Source of the DNA: Methylobacterium sp. Leaf108
GTDB lineage: Bacteria; Pseudomonadota; Alphaproteobacteria; Rhizobiales; Beijerinckiaceae
Length of the DNA: 64,000 nt
Assembly: GCF_001423265.1 (NCBI RefSeq)
Contig: NZ_LMND01000034.1
Coordinates: 1 to 64,000 of the forward strand
Direction of reading: 5' to 3'
A program made the translations under genes and the position numbers. This document shows, in pieces, positions 47,565-55,135 of this stretch. The stretch's first letter is position 1, and the number at the start of each line of letters is the position of its first letter. The notes under the pieces were generated by a model. The model did no database searches. It worked only from the letters and a program-made list of their open reading frames with translations, and had not been told where the DNA came from.

Positions 47565-48721
47565 CGGAGCGGCTCCACCACCGCGGCGACGGCCACGGAC
47601 TGGCCGGGCCGCAGGAGCTGGATGCCGGCGACCACCACCTCTTCGCCCGGTTCCACGCCCCCGGACAGCACGATGGTCTGGGTGCCGAAATGATCGATCG
47701 TGACCGCGCGGGGCGCCACCGTTCCGGTGGCCGGATCGCGCACCCAGACGGCAGGTCCGCCCTCCCAGCGGTAGAGCGCCGACCACGGCAGGATCACAGC
47801 CTGGCGGGCGCGGAAGGTGCCGGTGCCGACGACGATGGCGCCAAGCGTCATGGCCGGGGGCGTCTCCTTCAGGCCGACCTTGACGCGGACGGTGCCGGAG
47901 GCGGTATCGACGCTGGGGGAGATCTCGCGGACGGTCCCCACCGTCCTGACGGTGGGGTCGGCCTGGAGCGCCACGTCGACCCTCGGGCTCTCGGGCGGGG
48001 CGGCGAGCACCGCCTCGAACACGTTGAACACGGCGTCGCGCGGGCCGTCCTGGGCGAGGGCGAGCACCGTCTGGCCGGTCTGGACGACCTGCCCGACCTC
48101 GAAGGTGCGGCTGAGGACGATGCCGTCCACCCCCGCCCGCAACTCCGTGTAGGACAGCTGTTCCTGGGCCGTCCCGACGGCCGCCTTCGCCGAATCGACC
48201 GAGGCCTGGGACACCCTCAGCTGCTGTTCGGCATCGTCGTAGCTCGGGCGGGTCGTGAAGCCCCCGGCCAGCAGGGATTCCTGCCGCTTGAAGCTGACCT
48301 TGGCCTGGGTGAGCAGCGCCTCGGCGGAGGTCAGGGCCGCCTGCGCGTTGTTGAGGTCGGCCTTGAGCTGCTGGGGGTCGAGGCGGGCGAGCACCCGGTC
48401 CGCCGTGACATGGTCTCCCACCTCGACGAGGCGCTGGACGATCTTGCCGTTGGTCCGGAAGGAGACGCTGACCTGGGACTGGGTCTGGATGTCGCCCGTG
48501 AAGATCAGGGCGGCCGAGATGGTGGTGCGCTCGGCCTTGACCGTGCGCACGAGGACCAGGGGAGCCGTCCGGCGACCGCCGTCGTCGGCCGCCGCCGGGC
48601 CGGCGATGCAACAGGCCGCGAAGGCCATCAGAAAACGGCGCCTGATACGGTTTCCGCTGGGATCAAGCGGGAACGGTATCACCGAGCCCGCGCGGCGTCT
48701 GAGCGAAGCCCATGTCCGCAT
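47561..48721 (-). CDS. RND efflux periplasmic adaptor (first membrane-fusion protein)
   Basis: This is a membrane-fusion protein with lipoyl halves (FRTNGKIVQRLVEVGDHVTADRVLARLDP and LRAGVDGIVLSRTFEVGQVVQTGQTVLALA), a helical hairpin (ADLNNAQAALTSAEALLTQAKVSF) and C-terminal barrel strands. The start is uncertain. The frame is open to an ATG at 48805, but the export segment FLMAFAACCIAGPAAADD lies about 60 residues in, and the DNA before it is an inverted repeat that may be non-coding. I used the ATG at 48721; 48628 is the shortest option. It is first in the operon, divergent from its TetR regulator. Confidence 0.85.
   Translation of the reverse strand: MRTWASLRRRAGSVIPFPLDPSGNRIRRRFLMAFAACCIAGPAAADDGGRRTAPLVLVRTVKAERTTISAALIFTGDIQTQSQVSVSFRTNGKIVQRLVEVGDHVTADRVLARLDPQQLKADLNNAQAALTSAEALLTQAKVSFKRQESLLAGGFTTRPSYDDAEQQLRVSQASVDSAKAAVGTAQEQLSYTELRAGVDGIVLSRTFEVGQVVQTGQTVLALAQDGPRDAVFNVFEAVLAAPPESPRVDVALQADPTVRTVGTVREISPSVDTASGTVRVKVGLKETPPAMTLGAIVVGTGTFRARQAVILPWSALYRWEGGPAVWVRDPATGTVAPRAVTIDHFGTQTIVLSGGVEPGEEVVVAGIQLLRPGQSVAVAAVVEPLR
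48643..48681. repeat. Inverted repeat at the 5' end of the efflux operon
   Basis: TGATACGGTTTCCGCT (48643-48658) and AGCGGGAACGGTATCA (48666-48681) are reverse complements with 2 mismatches in 16, around a 7-base loop. A related TTTCCGG-like element on the minus strand lies nearby at about 48735-48745. It may be a REP-like dispersed intergenic element or an mRNA hairpin before the adaptor coding region. Confidence 0.55.
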
Positions 48722-48842
48722 CACGAAGCGATCAACCGGAAATGGCATGAGCCTGCGCATCGGGCTCCAGATCGGACCAGCCACAGCGTTCGCGCCTCGT
48801 CGCATCGTCTATCGCCGGGGATTCCTATCGTCTACGCTACAA

Positions 48843-48856
48843 ACCGTCCAGACGGT
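48843..48856. promoter_or_regulatory. Probable TetR operator for the efflux operon
   Basis: ACCGTCCAGACGGT consists of two perfect 6-base inverted arms separated by 2 bases. It lies 17 bases before the TetR gene start, in the divergent region shared with the RND operon, the usual position for an AcrR-type operator. Confidence 0.55.
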
Positions 48857-48873
48857 CTTTAGCGGGAAACACG

Positions 48874-49503
48874 ATGACGAAGGCGCGCACCCGTCGGGAG
48901 GATCGACCGGCGATCATCCTCGACGCCGCCGAGCGGCTGATCCGTCGGTCCGGCACGCGCACCCTCACCATCGACGCGGTGGCGCTGGAGGCGGAGCTGA
49001 GCAAGGGCGGGGTCCTGCACCACTTCTCCTCGAAGGACGCCCTCATCACCGCCCTGGCGGAACGCAAGCTCGCCGAGATCAAGGAGGACGTCGCCCGCCA
49101 CGAGGCGGCGCAGGAGCCGGGGCCGAGTGCGATCCCCCTGGGCCTCATCGCCCATGCCCGCCAGGTCTATTGCCGGGAGGACGGGTTCCCCCGGGCCCTG
49201 CTGCTCGCCTCCGCCGACGACCCGGATGCCTTCGCCGGCTTCAACGCGTTCCTGAAGCAGCAGCTGGTGCGGATGGAGACGACCTCCGCCAGTCCGGGCG
49301 ACGGGGCGATGCTGACCTTTGCCGCCCTCGGACTGATGCTGTCCCGGACGCTGGGATTTCACTGCCTCGCCGGCCCCGAGCTGGCGCGCCTGTTCGACGC
49401 GCTCGAGGCCTCCGCCAGGGCATTGCCGAAGGCCGATCCCGCGGACCTCGGAGAAGCCGGGGCCCACGCGGCGATCGTGGAGGAAACAGGGAGCGGTGCG
49501 TAG
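48874..49503 (+). CDS. TetR/AcrR family regulator of the adjacent RND operon
   Basis: The product has 209 residues. The DNA-binding domain reads RPAIILDAAERLIRRSGTRTLTIDAVALEAELSKGGVLHHFSSKDALITALAERKL, matching the family, with the recognition helix at SKGGVLHHF. The C-terminal ligand domain is of the TetR_C type (PRALLLASADDPD, LTFAALGLMLSRTLGFHCL). Position and the operator-like palindrome in the shared promoter argue that it represses the two-adaptor RND pump and itself. The ligand is unknown. Confidence 0.92.
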   Translation: MTKARTRREDRPAIILDAAERLIRRSGTRTLTIDAVALEAELSKGGVLHHFSSKDALITALAERKLAEIKEDVARHEAAQEPGPSAIPLGLIAHARQVYCREDGFPRALLLASADDPDAFAGFNAFLKQQLVRMETTSASPGDGAMLTFAALGLMLSRTLGFHCLAGPELARLFDALEASARALPKADPADLGEAGAHAAIVEETGSGA

Positions 49504-49600
49504 TCCGACCGCCCGCGGAGGTGGGCCGCCGCGAACAGTAAAAGCGGTGTTGCGGCTTTCTCTGCACACGGCGATCGTGCATCCCTGTCGAGAGGACGAT

Positions 49601-49625
49601 CGAACGAAAATCCTCCGCCGGCGTT
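49601..49625 (+). promoter_or_regulatory. Possible general-stress (EcfG-type) promoter
   Basis: CGAAC (49601-49605) and CGTT (49622-49625) are 16 bases apart, close to the GGAAC-N16/17-CGTT consensus of alphaproteobacterial EcfG sigma factors, with one mismatch in the -35. It would start transcription about 125 bases before the small exported protein gene at 49757. Confidence 0.3.
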
Positions 49626-49756
49626 CCTACGCGTGACCTCGCGGCATAGCCTGCGGAAGACTGCTGAGACGCCCGGTGGGGGTATCGATTTTTCCCAGCG
49701 GTCCGCGATCCACTTCGCGGCACGACGAAGAAATCTGGAAGGGGAGAATACACGAC

Positions 49757-50074
49757 ATGAAGGCGTTCTGTGTCATGACCATCGTCGGTCTGAGCCTCAT
49801 GGGCTCGGCCGTTTCCGTATCGGCGCAGCCCTACGGCGGCCGGGACTACGGCGAGCGCAGCTACGGCGAGCGCGACCGTGGGTATGGCGACCGCGACCGC
49901 GGCTACGGAGACCGTGACCGCGGCTACGACCGCCGCCGCTCCGGCTTCGACGAGGGCGAGTACCTGCGCTGCAACCCCGACGTCCGTCGCGCGGTCAATC
50001 GCGGCCAGATGGAATCCGGAGCCACGCACTATCGGACCTTCGGTCGCCGGGAAGGCCGCCGCCTGAGCTGCTGA
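49757..50074 (+). CDS. Small exported protein with YGERD/YGDRD repeats
   Basis: This encodes 105 residues. A signal peptide (MKAFCVMTIVGLSLMGSAVSVSA) is followed by a tandem array of short tyrosine/glycine/aspartate/arginine units (RDYGERSYGERDRGYGDRDRG), then a C-terminal domain with two cysteines (EYLRCNPDVRRAVNRGQM and GRRLSC). The ending resembles small exported proteins of Rhizobiales of unknown role. AGGGGAG lies upstream of the ATG at 49757, which gives the signal peptide directly. A possible stress promoter and a clear terminator flank it. Confidence 0.75.
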   Translation: MKAFCVMTIVGLSLMGSAVSVSAQPYGGRDYGERSYGERDRGYGDRDRGYGDRDRGYDRRRSGFDEGEYLRCNPDVRRAVNRGQMESGATHYRTFGRREGRRLSC

Positions 50075-50126
50075 CGAGCGGCAAGCCGCGCTCGACCTGC
50101 GGCGGGCTTCACACCTGAACGACCGG

Positions 50127-50156
50127 TTCCGGGGGGGCAGCCCCCGGAATTTCTTT
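50127..50156 (+). terminator. Rho-independent terminator
   Basis: TTCCGGGGG (50127-50135) pairs perfectly with CCCCCGGAA (50141-50149) around a 5-base loop and is followed by TTTCTTT. It ends the small exported protein transcript. Confidence 0.85.
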
Positions 50157-50264
50157 GACCGGAATGCCTCCATCGCAGGCAATACCGCGTCGGACACCCG
50201 CAGCGCACAGGGGATGAGGGGCGAATGGGCTCGACGCGCCCCGGCAGGGCGCGTCGGTGTCGCC

Positions 50265-50651
50265 TCAGGAATCCAGACCCTCGTCCTCGTCGATGTCCAC
50301 GAGGAACACGATGTCGGCGTCGTCCTCGTCCTCGTCGTCTTCCTCGTCGTCGTTCGAGGCCTGGGCGTGCGACGAATCCGGGTGGGGCGCCTTGGCGTGG
50401 CGCGCATCCGGCTCGAAGGGCTCGTCCTCCTCGGAGTCGTCTTCCGCCAGCGCGTCCTCGAAGATCTCGATCTCTTCCTCGTTGGCGGCGCGGATCTTGA
50501 GTTCCGACTTGCCGTTCCAGAGCACGCGGCCGTCGCTCTTCATGGTCTGGATGTCGTCCTTGAAGCCGTCGCAGGTGAAGAGGTCGCGGGCGACCTCCTC
50601 GCTGCCGTTGATGACCGCAATGGCGACGCCGTCGATTTCGAGTGTGAACAT
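50265..50651 (-). CDS. Acidic protein of unknown function
   Basis: The product has 128 residues. The first 65 form a small folded part (MFTLEIDGVAIAVINGSEEVARDLFTCDGFKDDIQTM and LWNGKSELKIRAANEEE); the rest is a very acidic low-complexity tail (NDDEEDDEDEDDADIVFLVDIDEDEGLDS). I recognise no family. The ATG at 50651 begins the folded part; the frame extends upstream without any sign of coding. Confidence 0.6.
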   Translation of the reverse strand: MFTLEIDGVAIAVINGSEEVARDLFTCDGFKDDIQTMKSDGRVLWNGKSELKIRAANEEEIEIFEDALAEDDSEEDEPFEPDARHAKAPHPDSSHAQASNDDEEDDEDEDDADIVFLVDIDEDEGLDS

Positions 50652-50808
50652 CGCGATTCCTTCATCTGAGGCTATGAGCCGCCGCTCGTTTAGGGGCGAA
50701 CCCTGCCGGCGCCAACCGGAATCAGGGTCGCTCCCGCAATAACTCCCGCGATCGGCCCGGGTGTCCCGCGAGCCACGCATGCCGCGGGGGCGAACGATTT
50801 CGCCGGCG

Positions 50809-51867
50809 TCAAGCGCCGCCACCGCCGCCGCGGCCGATGGCGCGCTTCACGACCCCCTGGACCTCCGGGTTCGACAGGAACAGGTCGTGGTTGATGAGAC
50901 CGCCGCCGTAGTCGGAGGCGTCCGCCACCCGCACCCCGAGGGCCTCGAGGCGGGCCCGGTCGGCGGCACCGGCCCGGACGACGCCGCCGGCGATGGCGCC
51001 CGAGAGCTCCAGCGCCCGGTCGTTGGTGGCCGAGATCACGGTGATCTTGTTGACGTCCGAGCCGAGGCGCTCGGCGCTGGCAGTGAACAGGTCGATGTCG
51101 ATGTCGGGCGCCGCGAGGATCACCGCGCCGATGCGCGCCATCGCCGCCTCGCCGGCCTCGGCGCGCAGCATGCGCAGGGTCTCCAGGGTCAGGAGAGTGC
51201 CCATGGAGTGGGCGACGATGTTGATGCGCCCGCCGCTGGGCGAGGCGACCAGCGCCTTGAGAAGGTCACCGAATCCGTCGCGCGACCACAGGGCGCTCTC
51301 GCGGTCGTAGCCGTAGTCGAAGGTGGCCGCGGCCGAGGGCCAGGTGAACAGGGCCGAGGCGCCGCGGAACCGGATGCCGTCGGAGAGCCGCGCCGCGCTG
51401 ACGGCGGCCGATTCGAAGCTCTCGCGATAGCCGTGGACGTAGATCAGGAGATCGCGCCCCAACGCCGCCTCCGCGAAGGCGGCCGCCGCCCCGGGCCCGG
51501 TCTGGACCTGCGGCACGGCGCTGACGGCCCAGTCGCCGGTGACCACCGCCGAGACCTTGCCGATCAGCGAGCGGTCGGGCGAGGCGAGCCGGACTTCGGC
51601 GAAACTCAGGCCGCGCCCCCGGTCGGAACTGAAGTACGGCGCCTTGGGCGGATTGCCGACGGGCTTGCGGGTGGTCGCCACCAGCAACACGGGGCTCACG
51701 TCCAGGGCCGAGGACTTCTCCGGCCCCCCCGCCGTGCCGGTGGCGAGCCCATCGGCGACGCAGGCGGCGAGGCCCGGCGCCAAGGTCGCGATCGCGGCCA
51801 GCCGGATCAGGGACCGTCGGGTCGGCCGGAGGTCGGGTTGCATGGCAGGCTGCATGTCGGGTTGCAT
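50809..51867 (-). CDS. Alpha/beta hydrolase of the DUF900 family, probable lipoprotein
   Basis: This encodes 352 residues. The N-terminus has RRSLIRLAAIATLAPGLAACVADG: a twin-arginine-like start and a lipobox ending in Cys, so it is probably exported. The DUF900 hydrolase core shows LLIYVHGYRESFESAA (oxyanion region), ALFTWPSAAATFDYGYDRESA and the nucleophile elbow VAHSMGTLLTLETL (A-H-S-M-G), then APDIDIDLF. A repeated MQPD-MQPA-MQPD sequence precedes the signal, so any of three ATGs (51867, 51855, 51843) could be the start. Substrate unknown. Confidence 0.85.
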   Translation of the reverse strand: MQPDMQPAMQPDLRPTRRSLIRLAAIATLAPGLAACVADGLATGTAGGPEKSSALDVSPVLLVATTRKPVGNPPKAPYFSSDRGRGLSFAEVRLASPDRSLIGKVSAVVTGDWAVSAVPQVQTGPGAAAAFAEAALGRDLLIYVHGYRESFESAAVSAARLSDGIRFRGASALFTWPSAAATFDYGYDRESALWSRDGFGDLLKALVASPSGGRINIVAHSMGTLLTLETLRMLRAEAGEAAMARIGAVILAAPDIDIDLFTASAERLGSDVNKITVISATNDRALELSGAIAGGVVRAGAADRARLEALGVRVADASDYGGGLINHDLFLSNPEVQGVVKRAIGRGGGGGA

Positions 51868-52069
51868 GGGATGACGTCAGCCCTGGGGATCGCATGCCGG
51901 GAACGGCTTCGGTCGGCTCACGCCGTGTCGGACAAGATCGTGACCGTGGCAGGGCACGGCCCCGCTTAACCGCCGTGACGGACCGGTCGCCCGCTCGGCT
52001 GTGGCCGATGCGGCACAGATCGGTCCCGCCCCCTCGACGAACGCCCGTCGTCCCGGCATGAAGGACGCC

Positions 52070-53059
52070 ATGGCGCCTCCTCCCCTCGACATCGATGCCC
52101 TTCGCGAGCGGCTTCTGGCCGGTGACCGCGCGGCCCTGGCCAGGGCGATCACCCTCGCGGAATCGCGTCGGGCGGACCATCGCGCCACGGCCCGCAACCT
52201 CATCGACGCCGTCCTGCCCCAGACCGGGTCCGCGATCCGCGTCGGCATCACCGGGGTTCCCGGCGTCGGCAAGTCGACCACCATCGATGCGCTGGGCGCC
52301 AATCTGACCGCCGCCGGCCACAAGGTCGCGGTGCTGGCGGTGGACCCGAGTTCCAGCCGCACCGGCGGATCGATCCTCGGCGACAAGACCCGGATGGCGC
52401 GCCTGGCGCTCGACCCCAACGCCTTCATCCGGCCCTCGCCGTCCTCGGGGACGCTGGGCGGGGTCGCCGCCAAGACCCGCGAGACCATGCTCCTGTGCGA
52501 GGCGGCGGGCTTCGACGTGATCCTGGTGGAGACCGTCGGCGTCGGCCAGTCCGAGACGGCGGTGGCGGACCTCACCGACTTCTTCCTCGTGCTGATGCTG
52601 CCGGGGGCCGGCGACGAACTGCAGGGCATCAAGAAGGGCATCCTCGAGCTCGCCGACATGATCGCGGTCAACAAGGCCGACGACGGCGAGGGCGAGCGCC
52701 GGGCGAGCGCCGCGGCCTCCGAGTACCGGGCCGCGCTCCACATCCTGAGCGCACCGAGTTCGACCTGGTCGCCGCCGGTGGTGACGATCTCCGGGCTGAC
52801 CAACAAGGGCCTCGACGGGATGTGGGCGAAGGTGGTCGACCACCGCGCGAAACTCACCGCCACCGGCGAGATCGAGAAGAAGCGCCGGGCCCAGGACGTG
52901 AAGTGGATGTGGGCGCTCGTCCACGAACGGCTGCACCAGCGTCTGGTCGGCTCCGCGGAGGTGCGCGTGAAGACCGCCGAGGCCGAGGCGTCGGTGTCCT
53001 CGGGAACGCGCTCCCCGGCTGCCGGAGCGGAGGCGATCGCGACCCTGATCGGCCTGTGA
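52070..53059 (+). CDS. meaB: MeaB, G-protein chaperone of methylmalonyl-CoA mutase
   Basis: MeaB protects and loads adenosylcobalamin-dependent methylmalonyl-CoA mutase, needed in Methylobacterium for the ethylmalonyl-CoA pathway of C2 assimilation. The 329-residue protein has the Walker A GVPGVGKST at 62-70, VLAVDPSSSRTGGSILGDKTRM (switch region), VILVETVGVGQSE (Walker B) and the base-recognition VNKAD. Length and sequence are very close to the M. extorquens protein. Earlier starts exist in frame (GTG 52001, ATG 52058), but 52070 gives the family length. The mutase genes are not in this window. Confidence 0.94.
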   Translation: MAPPPLDIDALRERLLAGDRAALARAITLAESRRADHRATARNLIDAVLPQTGSAIRVGITGVPGVGKSTTIDALGANLTAAGHKVAVLAVDPSSSRTGGSILGDKTRMARLALDPNAFIRPSPSSGTLGGVAAKTRETMLLCEAAGFDVILVETVGVGQSETAVADLTDFFLVLMLPGAGDELQGIKKGILELADMIAVNKADDGEGERRASAAASEYRAALHILSAPSSTWSPPVVTISGLTNKGLDGMWAKVVDHRAKLTATGEIEKKRRAQDVKWMWALVHERLHQRLVGSAEVRVKTAEAEASVSSGTRSPAAGAEAIATLIGL

Positions 53060-53652
53060 CCGGCCATCTGCTGGTGACGGGCTTCGGGCCGTTCCCCGGC
53101 ATGCCGGTCAATCCCAGCGCGATCCTCGCGCGGCGGCTGGCGGCGCATCCGCGCCTGCGCCGGCTCGCTGTTTCGCCCTACGTGCTCATCCTGCCCACCG
53201 CCTACGCGGCGATCGCGACGCATCTCGAACCGGCCCTGGCCGCTCGCCCCTGCGCGATCCTGATGATCGGCGTCGCCGCCCGCGCACGCCGGGTGAGGGT
53301 CGAGAGCCGCGCCGTCAACCGGGCGAGCCGGCTGTTTCCCGATGCCTCGGGCCGGGTCTCGGCGCGGCTCTGCCTCGAGCCCATGGGGCCGGCGGCGCGC
53401 ACGAGCCCGGTAGCCGCCTTCGTCCTGCGCCGCCTGCGGGAGCGGGGCGTCGCCGCGATCGCCTCGCGCAACGCCGGCCGCTACCTGTGCAACGCCACCT
53501 ACTTTCGCGCGCTGCACGCGGGGTGCCCGGTGGTGTTCCTGCACGTTCCGCCGCAGCGGCGCGACCGGTCCGCCGACCGGCTCGTCGACGCGCTGGCGGA
53601 TGTCGCGTTGGCCCTGGTCGGGCGCGCGCGTGTCGCGTCCGCCCTTCCGTGA
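53056..53652 (+). CDS. Pyroglutamyl-peptidase I-like cysteine peptidase (C15)
   Basis: The 198-residue cytosolic peptidase would remove N-terminal pyroglutamate. It starts LLVTGFGPFPGMPVNPS, the C15 signature, and keeps the catalytic triad: Glu 83 in RVESRAVN, Cys 145 in NAGRYLCNATYF and His 163 in VVFLHVP. The GTG start overlaps the meaB stop by 4 bases, so the two are translationally coupled, though I know of no functional link. It is a little shorter than characterised enzymes. Confidence 0.88.
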   Translation: MTGHLLVTGFGPFPGMPVNPSAILARRLAAHPRLRRLAVSPYVLILPTAYAAIATHLEPALAARPCAILMIGVAARARRVRVESRAVNRASRLFPDASGRVSARLCLEPMGPAARTSPVAAFVLRRLRERGVAAIASRNAGRYLCNATYFRALHAGCPVVFLHVPPQRRDRSADRLVDALADVALALVGRARVASALP

Positions 53653-53671
53653 CCGGTGCCGAGAGGGCACC

Positions 53672-54448
53672 CTACCGAAGGGGGTCCACCGGGTCCGGCG
53701 CCTCGACCTCGCCCTTGCGCTGGAGCAGGAGGGCGAGGAACCAGCACAGGGCGGCCCAGGCGGCGCCCATGCACCAGCCCGCGACCACGTCGCTCGGCCA
53801 GTGGACCCCGAGATAGACCCGGCTGAAGCCCACCAGGAGCGTCATAGTCACGCCGAGCGTCAGGATCAGGACCTTGATCGAGCGCTGCGTCTCGACCCGT
53901 GCGAGCAGGCCCGCCAGGGTGAGATAGGCGATGGCCGACATCATCGCGTGGCCACTGGGGAAGCTCGCCGTGAACACCTCCATCCCATGCGGCACGAGGT
54001 CCGGCCGGGGCCGCTGGTAGAACAGCTTGAGGACCGTCGAGGCGATCTCGCCGCCGCCGATCGCCGCCACCAGGAAGGCCGCGATCCGGCGGCGTCCGGT
54101 CAGCGCGAGATAGACGACGATCGAGACCGTCACGAAGACGATCGTGAAGATGCTGCCGAGCCCCGTGATGTCGCGCATGGTCTCCTCGAGCCAGCGCGGC
54201 CCGAGAGGATCGGACGGATCGAGCGGGTTGCGCAGGGCGAGCAGGACCTTGCGGTCGAGGGCGGCGGTCGAGCCCTCGCCGACCTCGTCGGCGAGGAAGA
54301 AGAACCCGTAGCCGAGCAGGCTCACCGCCATCAGCGAAACGAGGGGGCCGATCTCGTTGAGGCGCAGCCGGCGCCACAAGGCGGTGGCGCGGCCGACCAC
54401 GACGGTGTCGCGTCCGTCGACGGCCAGGAACTTTGGAACGTGCTTCAT
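53672..54448 (-). CDS. PAP2 family phosphatase, membrane-bound
   Basis: This encodes 258 residues with about six membrane helices. All three catalytic motifs of the type 2 phosphatidic acid phosphatases are present: KLFYQRPRP (K-x6-RP), FPSGHAMMS (PSGH) and SRVYLGVHWPSDVVAG (SR-x5-H-x3-D). The family dephosphorylates undecaprenyl pyrophosphate or lipid phosphates at the periplasmic face. Its ATG overlaps the stop of the preceding 2H-phosphoesterase gene by 4 bases, so both are translated from one mRNA. Confidence 0.92.
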   Translation of the reverse strand: MKHVPKFLAVDGRDTVVVGRATALWRRLRLNEIGPLVSLMAVSLLGYGFFFLADEVGEGSTAALDRKVLLALRNPLDPSDPLGPRWLEETMRDITGLGSIFTIVFVTVSIVVYLALTGRRRIAAFLVAAIGGGEIASTVLKLFYQRPRPDLVPHGMEVFTASFPSGHAMMSAIAYLTLAGLLARVETQRSIKVLILTLGVTMTLLVGFSRVYLGVHWPSDVVAGWCMGAAWAALCWFLALLLQRKGEVEAPDPVDPLR

Positions 54449-54999
54449 GGTGCGGATCGGGTCTTGTGTGGCGAATGCTGTCCGAACGGAAACGAGGCAC
54501 GGTGCGACCAGGGTCCGCCGAGGTAGCGCCAGAGGATGAGGCCGGGCGCTATGAAGCGTAACGGCGCGAAGTCCCCGTTCAACCGCTCGTGTAGCGCTCG
54601 CGCGACCTGCGGCGCCACCTTGTTCTGGACGGTGACGTGCGGGCGCCAGCCCTGGCGGTCCTGGTTGGTCAGCATGGCATCGAACCGCGCCGCCAGCCTT
54701 GCGCGGACGGCCGAGAGAGCCGGGGATTCGAGCACGTAGGCGACGCCTCGCCCAGTGAAGCGTAGGCCCGTCACCGCGACCTCCGGCATCGGTTCGTCGC
54801 GGGTCGCCTCGCGGATCGCCTGCGCGACCTCGGCCTCCTCCAACCCGTCGAGGTGATGGAACAGGGTGGCATGCGCCGGAATCCGGTTGAGCGCCTCCGG
54901 AAAGTGACGACGGCGCAACCCGTCGAAACGCTCTCCCGTTCCGGGATCGAACGCCAGCGTCAGGATCAGCGGGTCCGCGGTGGAAGGAGACGGGTTCAT
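54445..54999 (-). CDS. 2'-5' RNA ligase/2H phosphoesterase family protein
   Basis: The 184-residue protein has the two H-x-T motifs of the 2H phosphoesterase fold: IPAHATLFHHL and WRPHVTVQNKV. Family members open 2',3'-cyclic phosphates or ligate 2'-5' bonds in RNA; the physiological role is usually unclear. The ATG at 54999 (MNPSPSTADPLILTLAFD) was chosen as it begins just before the first strand. The stop overlaps the start of the PAP2 gene. Confidence 0.85.
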   Translation of the reverse strand: MNPSPSTADPLILTLAFDPGTGERFDGLRRRHFPEALNRIPAHATLFHHLDGLEEAEVAQAIREATRDEPMPEVAVTGLRFTGRGVAYVLESPALSAVRARLAARFDAMLTNQDRQGWRPHVTVQNKVAPQVARALHERLNGDFAPLRFIAPGLILWRYLGGPWSHRASFPFGQHSPHKTRSAP

Positions 55000-55135
55000 G
55001 CCGGGATTGCGTTCATGCCGGGACCAAGGTGGGGAACGCACCGTGCCGGGCCAAGGGATCAAAGAGGGATCGCCGAGGGAATCCCGTCGACGGGATGACC
55101 TGTTCAGCCGCCCGCCGGCCGGTTAAGGAGCCGGC

